From Heterodera schachtii (taxonomy: Eukaryota > Nematoda > Chromadorea > Rhabditida > Heteroderidae), in NCBI GenBank assembly GCA_023374025.1, contig SIJG01000186.1:69924-133923 (forward strand): a stretch of DNA of 64,000 nucleotides. Direction: 5' to 3'. Both the position numbers and the translations under genes were made by a program. The notes beneath the pieces were generated by a model that did no database searches, was not told the DNA's origin, and saw only the letters and a program-made list of their open reading frames with translations. Positions within the stretch are counted from its first letter, which is position 1; the number at the start of each line of letters is the position of its first letter. This document shows positions 23,791 to 34,150 of this stretch, piece by piece.

Positions 23791-24415
23791 TATGTATTCC
23801 CGTCTCTCTGCCTCATTTCTCGAGAATTCGCTCTTCCCTCAACTCATATTTTTGTGTTGCTATGGGCGGTTTGTTGGCATAGCGAAGGACAATTTATGAA
23901 CTTATTTTTTATGTTTAAAATTGAATCTTTTGCCTAACGGCTGAATTATTCTAAAAAGAATTATCATTGGCCGTTAGCACAATAAAATAAAAAGGGACAA
24001 TCTATAATTTTGTTTATCACCAGGTAATTTTATATTTCAATTTCATTTATATTTTTAATAAAATTTGGAAACAAATTTAAATCAAATTAATCATTGCCTT
24101 TTTTTGATCATTACTCAAATTGGGAAATTTTCTAAAAGTTATTTTAAATTACAAAATTTATTTCGTCTTAAACATTCCCCTCCATAATACGCATGAATCG
24201 ATTCCTTAATTGGTTTCGTAAACACAAAGCATTTTCAGTCCCTTCTATCAGTGATGATGGCCACAAAACATTTGATAACAAATTTTTCTTCACCATTTTT
24301 AGTCATACAAAATAAAATTCAGTGATTATTTTCTTGGAAAATGCCACAAAAAATAATTTTTCAAAATAATTTTCCATTTAAAAATATTTCCTTGTAGAAA
24401 TAATTTTTTCAAAAA

Positions 24416-26135
24416 ATGTCTTCCAATCCAGCGCTAATAAAAGAAGGCTTTGTAGAGAAATACAAAAGCGGCTTTTTGAGCAGTAAATGGAAGTCGGTGT
24501 TGGCCCGCCTCTACTCGGACTCCACATTGGCACTGTACAGTGACCGGGTACGGTACAACACAAATATACTGTAGTTCCTAAAACTTGTTCCTAAATGAAC
24601 AAAGTTTTCCGGTGTGGGAATACGGTATATCATACCGTATTTATTTTCTTCATATAAAATATTATTAGTTTTAGGCCGATTCACGACCATCGGAAACCAT
24701 TTTCATCAAAAATGTGATCCCCTATGTTTGCATTGGCTTTATGACGGACCGAATGCCGGTCCGTCGTCCATCACTTCCGCCGGGCACTGCGGTGCAACGT
24801 AAATTAAAATTTTCAAAAATTAATTAATTTGATTTACTGTCTTAATTAGGTTTGGTTGGCATTGGCATGGACCCGAGGGCAGAGAAAGTCCATTGGATTT
24901 TGTTCCCATCTGAGCAGATTTTAGAGTAAACACCTAATTATTTTGCTTTTATAATTTGTTGTTTTTGCTGAAGGGAGTGGCTTAATGGCATTATGTCGAC
25001 GCTGCCACCTCCGCCAAATCCGCCGCCTCAACAGCCTACAGTACCACAGCAAAACATCGGATTTGGTACTGTAAAGCTAATTTACGAAAAACAATTAATT
25101 TTTATAAATTAAATATCTTGGATTATTTCATGTTTCAGTTCCACCACCAAAATATCCTGACCAACCGCCACCCTATGGTGGTCAGCCGATACAACCGCAA
25201 CAGCAGCCACCGTATTACCCGCCTCCAGTGGCGGGTGGGTACGGTGCACAGCCACAGTACCCGCAGCAACAGTACCCGGCCCAACAGACTGTAGTCATTG
25301 ACAGGGCAACAACACCGAGCGGAGGCTACGGAGGGTAAACAAAAGAGCACGGATAAAGGAACAGCAGGACCCGCCCAGGATTTTTGCATGTGTCCTGGTC
25401 TTGTCCCTGCATTTTTGTGGAAAATTGGAGGGATTGCAGTCCCAAAAAAATTAATTATTTTCTCTGGTTCCTGTCCAGCACCATTTTCAAGTCTTTGCAT
25501 TTTCAAGCTTTCGGGTACCATTGAAAATTGCCAATAATGTTTGGTGGAAAGAGGCCAGCAGACCAAAAATCTTGGCAGATTTGAAATATTTTGGAAAACG
25601 AATAATAATTTTAAAAAAAAATTTGATTTCCATTGTCTCATGAATTTAAAAAATAAAATACGCACTCAGATCGTCCGGCTTCGGCACCGGTCTCGCGGCT
25701 GGCATGGGCGGTGCCATGCTCGGCTCGTTGCTCGGCTACGGCATCGGCAGTTACTTTGCCCCCCACGGGGGTTGGGGCGGCGGGGGATGGGGAGGCGGCG
25801 GATACGGACACGGAATGGGCGGGGGATACATTCAGGTGGAAAATGAGGGATATTTAAAAATAATTAACAATTTGCAGGATAATGACACTTACATCACCAA
25901 CAATTACTACGGGAACAACGATGACTCATCAACGCCTACGCAAAACGCCGGAGGCAATAAATTCGCACTTTTTGAAATTTTAATAAAAATTTTCATAGAT
26001 TATTCGACGCCCGCTCAAAATGACTATGGCGACAGCGGAGGCGGTGGCACATGGGACGACGGAGGTGGCGGAACATGGGACGACGGGGGCGGATTTGGGG
26101 ACGGGGGATTCGACGGGGGAGGGGGCGATTGGTGA
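24416..26135 (+). CDS. PH-domain protein with Pro-rich and Gly-rich C-terminus, 332 aa
   Basis: Eight exons join in phase for 999 nt: 24416-24547, 24675-24798, 24850-24925, 24974-25065, 25139-25334, 25670-25835, 25878-25953 and 25999-26135. Residues 8 to about 120 form a PH-like domain: GFVEKYKSGFLSSKWKSVLA, LYSDSTLALYSDR, VHWILFPSEQILEEWLNGIM, the last being the C-terminal helix with its conserved Trp. A Pro/Gln-rich linker (PPPPNPPPQQP, YPQQQYPAQQ) leads to a hydrophobic Gly-rich segment (GLAAGMGGAMLGSLLGYGIG) and a Gly/Asp/Trp-rich tail with TWDDGGGGTWDDGGG. This suggests a membrane-associated adaptor, perhaps inserting by its Gly-zipper stretch; the partner is unknown. Intron 7 (25954-25998) has a GC donor and is 45 nt, so its retention would also keep the frame. 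Confidence 0.88.
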
Positions 26136-27517
26136 AGAATGAAGCGACGGACGACCAAATTGAACACAAAACATAAACAAAAATAAATGCAAATTGAAAT
26201 GCCGAAATAGGCACAAATCCATTCTAAAAGCGACGCATTGTTTATTGTTTTTTCTTGAAGCCACAAACAAACAATTTTGCTGAATTCAGCTTTTGAAGTC
26301 AGGAGAAAATATTTGCCAGAAACGAAAATGCAAATTTTTGCTTATGTTTTTTACCTTTTTGTTTCATTTTATCAAAATTGAAATTTCCTTTCAGTCGCTT
26401 TGTCACCTTTTTTATTGGAATTAATAAAATTTACAGAAATGCTTGCTGCACTTTTTCAGGAGGTTTTTTCACATAAAATTAGTTTCGCACAAATTGGCAT
26501 CGGCATTCGTTAAGTGATGAGAATGTGGTGGTGGTGATGCTTTGTTTTTTAAAAAATAATTTTAAATTTAACATAAAATCCAGCAAACGGAGCAATTAAT
26601 TAACGAATTTTGCAATAATTCCTCGGGATTTGCGAGAGTCTCGGTTCCCGACTCTGGAAATTTCTCGGGTTTTCGCTTCCCGGTCTCGGGTTTTTAGTCT
26701 CGGAAACCGAGAAATTTTTACTGTTAATGATGACCATTTCGAGCAGTGGGTCGCTGGCAAAGGAAGAAAAAAGGAAAAATTATTGAAGTTTGAACATATT
26801 TTCTTAACAAAATTCATGAAAAATCCCAAAAAAAAATTTTCCCGACGGCGCCTATCGGTGCCAACAGGCCACAAAATTCGCCTAAGATTTCAAAAGTTGA
26901 CCTGAAATTTCCCATGCAAAAATTGGCCTTTCTGATGAAAATCTATTATCAAGGCGTATTAAAAATTGCAAAATTTTTCCCGGCGGCGCCTGCCGGCACC
27001 GCCGGACCCTCTCCCCTCGCTCATTCATCAAAATTTTTTGGAAAAAGCATGCCGCAAAAAAATTGTTAAAAATCTGATTTTTTGATCCCGAATACACTAA
27101 AATTTGCGATTAGCTTATTTGTTTCCAAAATTTTGCGGAATGTTCTTATTTTTACCCTAAAATCTTATTTTTTGGCCTTGATGTTCTTATTTTGAAAAAT
27201 TTTCGATCCGAACCCTGGCCTACAGGCACCGCCGGACCCCCATGTTCCCCAAAAATTTTTTGGAAAAAGTGCGCAAAAAATCCTTTTTAAAAGCAAAAAA
27301 AGGCCGTCAGTTTGATGTTGAGAATCCTGCACAAAAATTCCGTTTGATCTACCCCTTTTTTATGTGTTTATGATCTTTAAAAAAATACATTTAAATTAAT
27401 TCTTTAAGATTTCTCGATTCCCGAGTCGAGAAATTTCTCGGGTTTTTTGGGGTCTCGGTTCTCGTATCGTTTCCCGGGGTCATTTCTCGGTTCTCGTATC
27501 GTTTCCCGGGGTCATAG
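26136..27517. other. Repeat-rich intergenic region
   Basis: The 3' region of the PH gene is followed by a palindromic block of TCTCGG/CCGAGA words (26625-26720), several copies of a GC-rich core like CGGCGGCGCCTRYCGGYRCC (26843, 26976, 27225) and another TCTCGGTTCTCGTATCG pair (27440-27515). The GC-rich core also occurs near 220, 4070, 7200, 36210 and 47385. No gene is seen. Confidence 0.6.
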
Positions 27518-27678
27518 CTATACGACGATATTTTCAATGGCAATCACCGAAAAACGACGAAAAAGAGACATTCTATGCCAAAGAACCGTTTGAGACGGCA
27601 AAAGCATCCGTTTTGGCACTTAATGGGAACGGCACAGACGAAGCACTAAAAGGCATAATCCAAAGAAAATACTTTTGA
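27518..27678 (+). CDS. Putative terminal exon, unknown protein
   Basis: From an AG acceptor at 27517 a frame reads RRYFQWQSPKNDEKETFYAK, then EPFETAKASVLALNGNG and ends IIQRKYF with a TGA at 27676-27678. The composition is gene-like, but repeats lie directly upstream and no earlier exon can be linked. It may be a gene remnant. Confidence 0.4.
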
Positions 27679-27939
27679 AGGCTAAGTTTGGCATTTTGAC
27701 GCAGGAATTTGCGAGGAGAAAGAATTAATTTCTAATTGCTTCTGTTAATGGCAAGGATTATGTAGTACGATAATGCTTTATAAATTTATTAATATTATTT
27801 CATACTTGGCCAATGGGCTTATCATTAGGGAGCGTTCTTTCAAACCGAAACCGACAAAACTTCACTCCCCCGGCAAACCAATTTGTATTGATTGATAATT
27901 AATTACTTTTTAGGAATTAATAAACGAGTTTGTGTGCTT

Positions 27940-28049
27940 TTATTTAATGAGTCTCGGCTTTTTGGCTTCCGATCAGAGGCACAGATAATTTTGGTTTCGG
28001 TCATCAACTTATTTACAAATTAATATTTAAAAATATTAATCAAAATCGG
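27940..28049 (+). repeat. Conserved ~95-nt segment, copy 2 (possible ncRNA)
   Basis: Matches 10874-10781 read on the minus strand, apart from a 14-bp insertion near its end (ATTTAAAAATATTA region). It has no reading frame. An inverted-ended element begins right after it, at about 28050. Confidence 0.55.
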
Positions 28050-28645
28050 TGCTAGTTCGTTTCCTAAAACCGCCAAGGGGTAGAAAAACAAAAAATGTAT
28101 AACATATAAATTCATATTAGCTCTAGGTGTTCTCTACAAGAATATTTATTTAGAATTTTTTTTATTGTAAAAAAAAGTTAAGGTCATAAATTTCAATAAG
28201 TCTTGAGTCAGAATTTTTTGTCTAAACTTTTTTGAAACTAAATGAATTTTTTGAAATTTTAATATATTATACAAAGGAGTTATATTCGATTAGTTTTATT
28301 GCTTCTGAAAAAAGTTATAAAGCATTGAACATGCTATGTCTTTTTGCCATGGTCATGCAAATATAATTATAAACATTTCAAATTTGAAAGTCTTTAAAAC
28401 GCAACTGAGCCAATAGTAATTGATATATTCGATAGCCCCAAGAATTCTCTATTTACCTTTAAAATTTCAGAAAATTTTATTGAGTTTCAAAAAAATTCTG
28501 AAAAAAAAAAATTCTGACTCAAGACTTAGTGAAATTTTGTGACGATAATTTTTTTATAATTTCTAAAAAATTTTCTAAATTACTATTCCAGTAGAGAACA
28601 CTTAAAGCTATTGAAAGATGCCAATTAAGAAACGACCTAGCACCA
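28050..28645. mobile_element. Inverted-ended element (GGTGCTAGTTCG ends)
   Basis: The left end GGTGCTAGTTCGTTTCCTAA and the right end in reverse (GGTGCTAGGTCGTTTCTTAA) are terminal inverted repeats. A second inverted pair, GTGTTCTCTAC, sits further inside. A similar tip, GGTGCTAGGTCG, occurs alone at 8882. No target duplication was found. Confidence 0.7.
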
Positions 28646-28787
28646 CTTTATAATGTTTTAAGATTGCTTCTTTAAAAATGAAAATTGTAATTCCATACTT
28701 TTTACAAAATTTTGGCATTTCTTTTTAAAATTTTTAAAAACATTTGACGAGTTTCATGGTTTATTATTTTATGTTTTATTTTTTCAG

Positions 28788-28893
28788 CTGCGTTTCTTCC
28801 GCTTTTCACTTTTGTGGCGATGGCATTTTTAATCCATTAATTTGTTGTCCGATTTACTCCCAACTTCACCCAATAATAATCACGCATTATTAA
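28788..28893 (+). CDS. Putative exon of a Cys-rich small peptide
   Basis: After a strong polypyrimidine tract and AG acceptor at 28787 the frame reads CVSSAFHFCGDGIFNPLICC, then PIYSQLHP and a TAA at 28891-28893. The spacing C-x7-C-x9-CC resembles knottin-like secreted peptides. No signal-peptide exon could be linked upstream. Confidence 0.35.
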
Positions 28894-29100
28894 TGATTTA
28901 TTTGCACAGTTTTCATTTTTTAAATTTTACTGTCAAAATTCCAAAAGAATGTGAAAAATATTTTATAAAATTCAACGTTTTATTTGCTCAGCTTTTGAAA
29001 ATTTTGACAAAAAGCGGAGGGAAAAGCCTTTATAAAGCGGACGCATAACACAGAAAAATCATAAAATTAAAAGCTTAATTTTAATTTATAATTATCAAAA

Positions 29101-30319
29101 ATGAAACTATTCTCAATGTTTCTTCTCCTGACTTTGGCATTCGCCGCTTTTGCCGAGAGCAGCAGCAGAAGTAGCAGCAGCGAATCGTCCGAATCATCGG
29201 AGGAATGTTCTTCAGAAGAAGGCAATCCCGGCACAGAACCGGAGACGACAACTGTTGTTGATTCGGACGAAAATTGCAACGCGACATCAGATAGTCCAAA
29301 TGATGAGTCATCGCCTGTGCCATCGTCGGACAGTCCAAATGATGAGTCATCGCCTGTGCCATCGTCGGACAGTCCAAATGATGAGTCATCGCCTGTGCCA
29401 TCGTCGGACAGTCCAAATGATGAGTCATCTCCTGTGCCATCGTCGGACAGTCCAAATGATGAGTCATCGCCTGTGCCATCGTCGGACAATCCGAATGATG
29501 AGTCATCGCCTGTGCCATCGTCAGACAGTCCAAATGATGAGTCATCGTCCGTGCCATCGACCGCCGCCCCTTCCTCCCCCCAATACACTCTGCCGGTGAC
29601 TGAAGAAGACAAAAACGCAGCTGTCCAATGCCACAACAAATTCCGTTCCGAATTGGCCCTCGGCAATTCTTTAAATAAAACGGGGGGCAATAAAATGCCA
29701 TCTGCGAGCAACATGCGCAAGATGGAATGGGACGACAATTTGGCCAAATTTGCCGCGGAATGGGCCAACAAATGTTCAATTTCGCACTCGTGGAACGGCT
29801 GGGCGGGCGAGAATTTGGCAATGAATGGCGGAACATTCACCAACAGTTCGCAATTGACTAATTAGTATCACTAATTGCCTGATTAACTTTAAGAGGATGC
29901 ATTTGAGTACGCTTGCGGTCGCTGGTGGGGCGAATTGGCGGCGCTCGGCTTCCCCAAGGATTTGATTCTGACCGGGGAAAACTTCGGTGGCATCGGCCAT
30001 TGGACTCAGGTGCCTCATTCACTGTCCCATTGTTCGAGACTCTTGACTTTTACTTTAATTGATGTTCAGATGGCGTGGGCCAATACCGACCGAATTGGCT
30101 GCGCAATGGCACAAAATTGTCCAAATACGAATTGGAAAACATATGTGGTCTGCTGGTATTACGCAGCGTAAGCCACACAAACAAAAACTTATTTCAATGA
30201 AAATACATTTTAATTACCCTTTTAGTGGTAATTACTTTGGCTCGCCGGTTTATGAAGCGGGCGAACCGTGCAGCAAATGCAGCGCGAAATGTGACAAGGC
30301 CATTGGACTTTGCCAATAA
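29101..30319 (+). CDS. vap: Venom allergen-like protein (CAP/SCP domain), 350 aa
   Basis: Four exons join in phase, 1053 nt: 29101-29845, 29894-30009, 30070-30167 and 30226-30319. The signal peptide MKLFSMFLLLTLAFAAFAES is followed by a Ser/Glu-rich region and seven copies of a 13-residue Ser/Pro/Asp repeat, then the CAP domain from about residue 162. CAP signatures are present: HNKFRSELALG, SHSWNGWAGENLAMNGG, GHWTQMAWANTDRIGC and YVVCWYYAAGNYFG, with the C-terminal cysteines CSKCSAKC. Secreted CAP proteins are released by parasitic nematodes during migration in hosts. The low-complexity N-terminus is not part of the usual short VAP architecture and would be mucin-like if O-glycosylated. The first donor (A followed by GTTCGC) is weak but is the one I found that keeps phase. 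Confidence 0.92.
29290..29562 (+). repeat. Seven tandem 39-bp coding repeats in the VAP gene
   Basis: Seven units of 39 bp encode DSPNDESSPVPSS (one with N for S at position 2, the last with S and T changes). The near-identity of the DNA suggests recent expansion or homogenisation. Confidence 0.95.
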
Positions 30320-31379
30320 TAATTATGGGGAGAAGGAGCAAAATGAGCCAAAATTGAAAAGCCGGAAATTGGACGACTTTATTTTGTAACAATTGGGATA
30401 TAAATTTTGTATTAAAATGAAATTTTTATAAAAATTTATCATAAAAAACTTTGTCTATGGCTCACATCGCTTGACTATGAAAAAGACGCAATATTCACTA
30501 ATTTGTCATAATTATTTTTCGAAAAAATATTACTACGAACAGAATCCAAGACACACAAAATAAGGACAATCTTTCATTTGATTTCTTTGGTTTAGGACGA
30601 AACAAAAAATAAGGACATTTAATGTTTGGGATCATAGGACAACTCTGAAAAATCAGGACCTTTCTGCCCCATAAAAGGGGTTTTTTTGCCAAGTGGAAAA
30701 GCACAGAAGCCACATTCATTCAAATTTTACCCCTTTCCAGCCTTTTAATTGTCGACAATTTCTTCCCAGCATTTCGATAGAAATTTCTGAGAGGACAATG
30801 AGGCTAAAATAAAGCTTTGTGACTTTTGATTGTTATTGTATTATCTGATATCAAAAAAAAAATCCCTCAAAATTAGTTTTTGGAAAATATGTTAAAAATT
30901 TCATAAAATTCCAACATTTTCCCTGTTTTTCTTGCTCGGAATTTTATTAAGTGTTTGTTTCTGACAAACCAAGACGCTGAGAAATTGAACATAGGCAATG
31001 AAAACAATGTTTTTTTATAGGTTTTTATATCTGGGATAAAGTTTCAGATGAAACTTTTTGTCAGTCAAATGAAGCTTTTGGAAAATTCAGATTAGTGAAC
31101 GAATAAAGGCCGGACGAGTCAATGGCAACTCGTAGAAAAGGCAATTCGTATGTTACAAATTAAAGCCAAGTTTAAGCTTAAGCTTAAGACTAAAGTCTAG
31201 GTCTAACCTAAGCAATTCTACGAGTTGCCTTTGTACAACATTGTACGAATTGTCATGACTCATGACAAAATGGCCCATAAATTCATATTTGATTATGAAA
31301 ATTCTTATTTTCCAATATCATAAAAAATATTCGAAATTTCTTTTAGGTCAGAAAAGGAACCCAAATCCCATTTGTAAAA
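30320..31379. other. Intergenic, 3' region and small MITE
   Basis: AATAAA-free, AT-rich 3' region of the VAP gene, then a block with repeated AGGAC words (30560-30660). An inverted-ended element lies at 31117-31262. No exon is seen before 31380. Confidence 0.5.
31117..31262. mobile_element. Short inverted-ended MITE
   Basis: The left part (GAGTCAATGGCAACTCGTAG) and the right part in reverse share GGCAACTCGTAGAA and AATTCGTA blocks around a palindromic centre of AAGCTTAAGCTTAAG. About 145 bp, non-coding. Confidence 0.6.
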
Positions 31380-33065
31380 ATGCGAATCTCTTCAACAGCC
31401 ATCTTTCTGTTGGGGTTGGTCGTTGCCTCCCATTTTGAACTTTTTTCAGTCAACGGAATGCGTTAGTTTTTTTTCCAAAAATTATTTTAAACAAAAAATA
31501 AAAATGATTTTTGCCAAAAAATTAAAATATTTAGAACAAAAAACACACATTCAAATTATTTAAGCAACAAATGGCAATGCAGCTGGTGGTGAAAGCGTAA
31601 AAAACAAGTCATCTTCTATTCGACACAGAAAAAAACAAGGTAATAATGACAAGAACGGGGATTTTTTAAATATTTGGACAAATAATTTTTATTTTTTTCA
31701 ATATTTTGATAAATATATTGGCAACAAGTTTTTTAATTTCAGTTTTACCTGAGAAATTGAGTGATCATTTTCTGTTTACAAAAAATCTTATCAAAAAATC
31801 ATATGTGCTTTACCCTCGGAATCTTTAATAAATTTACTTGAATATTTAAGGAATTGTAAAAGTTTTATCTTTAAAATTCACAATTATTTTCCTAACAGGT
31901 GGTGAAAAGGCAAATAATTCATCTACTAAACAAGGTAATGAATGACTAATGACAATGATAAAACATAATTAAGTCCAAGCGAAAGCCGACCGAAAAATTT
32001 CCTAATTAAAATTAATGTATGCTCCGTTTCAAAATTATAAGGTCAAAACTTGGTCATTTATTTATTTTTTCTGCGCACATTAAAATTAGAAAAAATGTTA
32101 TTATAACTTTTTGTGCTGATCAAAAAAGTCAATTGCATATCACTCCTTTAGGGTGTTCGAAAACCCTAAAATGGCTTGAAATCTGTAAATTTTTAGAAAA
32201 AAATTCCTAGGGGACTGGAAAATTTCTTTCGTCGAAGACGAATATGGCGGACAGAAAGAGCACAAAATTTGCTACTAAATGCAAAAAACCGCATTTCTCT
32301 ACGACTTCTGTATGCTCAGACTCCGGACGATTAATTTCGAAGTGATTAAAATTACTGTCAAATGCACTGTTTTCTTAAGAAATAAAGTACTTTTTTTGTT
32401 TTTTTTTTTTGCTCTTTAAAAAACGAACATGTCTTCAAAGTTTTGACCTTATAATTTTGAAACGGAGCATATTTTTACGCAGGTTCTGGCAAACAACCAT
32501 CTGCTGCTTCTGCCAGTGGCGGCGGCGGTTTGGCAAAATTTGCTGTTGGCACACTGTTACTAACGGCCGCCGCCAGCGGACTGCCGTGTGCCAATTGTGG
32601 ACGAATAATGCCAAACTCTGAGGCTGTTTTTCCACCATCGCCACAATTCAATCCACAAACATATGATTCCATTGGAATTCTCGAAACCAAAACAACAGCT
32701 CCTATTGGAGAACGGATGAGTCGTGGAAGTGTTGAGAATAGCATTTGGTCAATCGTATAAGCTCTTCAACTCCATCGAGGCCTAGCAGTTCAAGTTCATC
32801 AAAGCCTAAAAGCACCCCAACAACGAAACCATCATTCAGTCAAAAAGCACCGGGAAAAATGCCAAAATCAACGAAGTCTTCGGCGTATGGAGTAAAAAAA
32901 TAAATAAAATAAGAAATCTGCCTTGTAGCACTCAGGTCGAAATTACATCCAAAATACAACTCAGTCCTTAGCCAAAAGTTTAACATTGAGCCAATTCGGC
33001 ACATTTTCAAGGAAAACCCGTGGATGGACCCCGAGAATCTTGACAATCTCATGAACCTTTCTTAA
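31380..33065 (+). CDS. Secreted Ser/Gly-rich protein, unknown family
   Basis: Exon 1 (31380-31461) encodes a signal peptide, MRISSTAIFLLGLVVASHFE. Exons 2 and 3 (31565-31639 and 31899-31934) are short and encode related GGESVKNKSSS and GGEKANNSS segments. Exon 4 starts at 32483 and reads GSGKQPSAASASGGGGLAKF, a hydrophobic stretch, then LPCANCGRIMPNSEAVFPPS and on to about 32757. All junctions are phase 1. A Ser/Lys/Pro-rich segment in another frame (32764-32892) and an exon at 32929-33065 ending DNLMNLS look like the C-terminus, so a frame break or unseen splice exists near 32755. Intron 3 hosts a TA-flanked MITE. The signal peptide and low complexity suggest an effector-like secreted protein, but I recognise no family. 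Confidence 0.62.
32018..32471. mobile_element. Tc1/mariner-type MITE, perfect ~34-bp ends, TA target
   Basis: The first 34 bp, starting after TA with TGCTCCGTTTCAAAATTATA, are repeated exactly as reverse complement at the right end. TA dinucleotides flank both sides (32018-32019 and 32470-32471). It ends 11 bp upstream of the acceptor of exon 4 of the secreted gene. No transposase is present. Confidence 0.92.
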
Positions 33066-33284
33066 AAAACAAAATTCAAAATAAAATAATTTATTATTCG
33101 GCCATTATTTCTTTGCTTAAGAAGGGTTGGGGTTTCGTTTAATTAGAATTTGATTAGGTAAATCCCATATTTGTGTTCTTATTAACATATCAAATATTCG
33201 ATTAAGGCTGGCAGTACTCAGAGTGCGTCTTCGGCGGCATTTTGTTGCTGTTTGGGTCGCAACGGAGACAAAAAGACTCATAAT

Positions 33285-33663
33285 TAGGGAGGGACAGGAT
33301 TTGAAGTCGAAAAATACATCCCTAAACGGAAAATTTTGAAAAATATGCCCATAAATCGAAAATTTTTTGAAAATACCAAAAATTTGCAAAAAAGTAAGAT
33401 CAAAGTTCGGTTAAAAATGATTTTTTTTTTTTTTTTTTTGCAAAATTTACTAATTTTTGCTTCTTTTTTTCGAGGTTCAATATTTTTAATTAAATAATAA
33501 ATATGAGCTCTCAATTTTCTGGAATTCTATAATTCATGCATTAAAATCATTTTCCTTCTTGACAAAATTGTATGGGTTTACTAAATTTTTTAAAAATTCA
33601 AACCAATTCCAGAAATTTATTGCCATATTTTCGTATTTTTTGTCCATATAAATCCGGTCCCTA
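33285..33663. mobile_element. hAT-like MITE
   Basis: Ends TAGGGAGGGACAGGATTT and, in reverse, TAGGGACCGGATTT. Flanks CTCATAAT and CTCATGAG match at six of eight positions, consistent with an aged 8-bp duplication. The interior has degenerate AAAATTTTTTGAAAATA words and a long poly-T. Confidence 0.7.
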
Positions 33664-33929
33664 CTCATGAGCTGCTCGCTTCAACCAACAGAAAATGATG
33701 GGAGGGAAAGTGGGCGAGGGGTCTTTTGAGTGCGGGTCGTTTGAATGTGGAGCATTCTTTATTCATAAAAATGGCCAAAAATGTTTGGAAAGTTAAGTTT
33801 TTTAGTTCTTTTGGCCATAATTATTTGGAAATTTAAAGTCTCTGATGAGAGTTATCCGCTCCGCACTTAATGTCCCACCATCAAACGACCCGTCCGTGAA
33901 AGTTGGGACAAATTTGGGATTTATCACAG

Positions 33930-34150
33930 GGATGGTAATTAGGTACGTCCATTTTATGTTCAGATATGATTCTAATGCAGTATACTCGTCAATAAATTGT
34001 ACGCGATCTTGTAAATTTTTTTAAACCTCGGCATATCGAATACAAAACTATGGGACGCGTAAATATTTTATGGGACGCATAAAACCCAATGGAACCCGTA
34101 CAAATTCATTCATTCATTCTGCAAATAAAACCCATAAAATTACCATCCCT
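33930..34150. mobile_element. Small MITE with AGGGATGGTAATT ends
   Basis: AGGGATGGTAATTAGG at the left and AATTACCATCCCT at the right form inverted ends. The interior has CATTTTATG/ATTTTATGGGACGC words. The flanks are similar (TTTATCAC and TTTATTTAT) but not identical. Confidence 0.6.

Noticed and set aside
23479..23937. Long Ser/Leu-rich open frame
   Set aside because: It is a translation of the CT microsatellite; no start context, domain or splice support.
25135..25846. Minus-strand and alternate-frame ORFs over the PH gene
   Set aside because: They are shadows of the Pro/Gly-rich exons on the plus strand.
29150..29599. Alternative-frame open reading frames over the VAP repeats
   Set aside because: They are frame-shifted images of the 39-bp repeat; the CAP domain is in the other frame.
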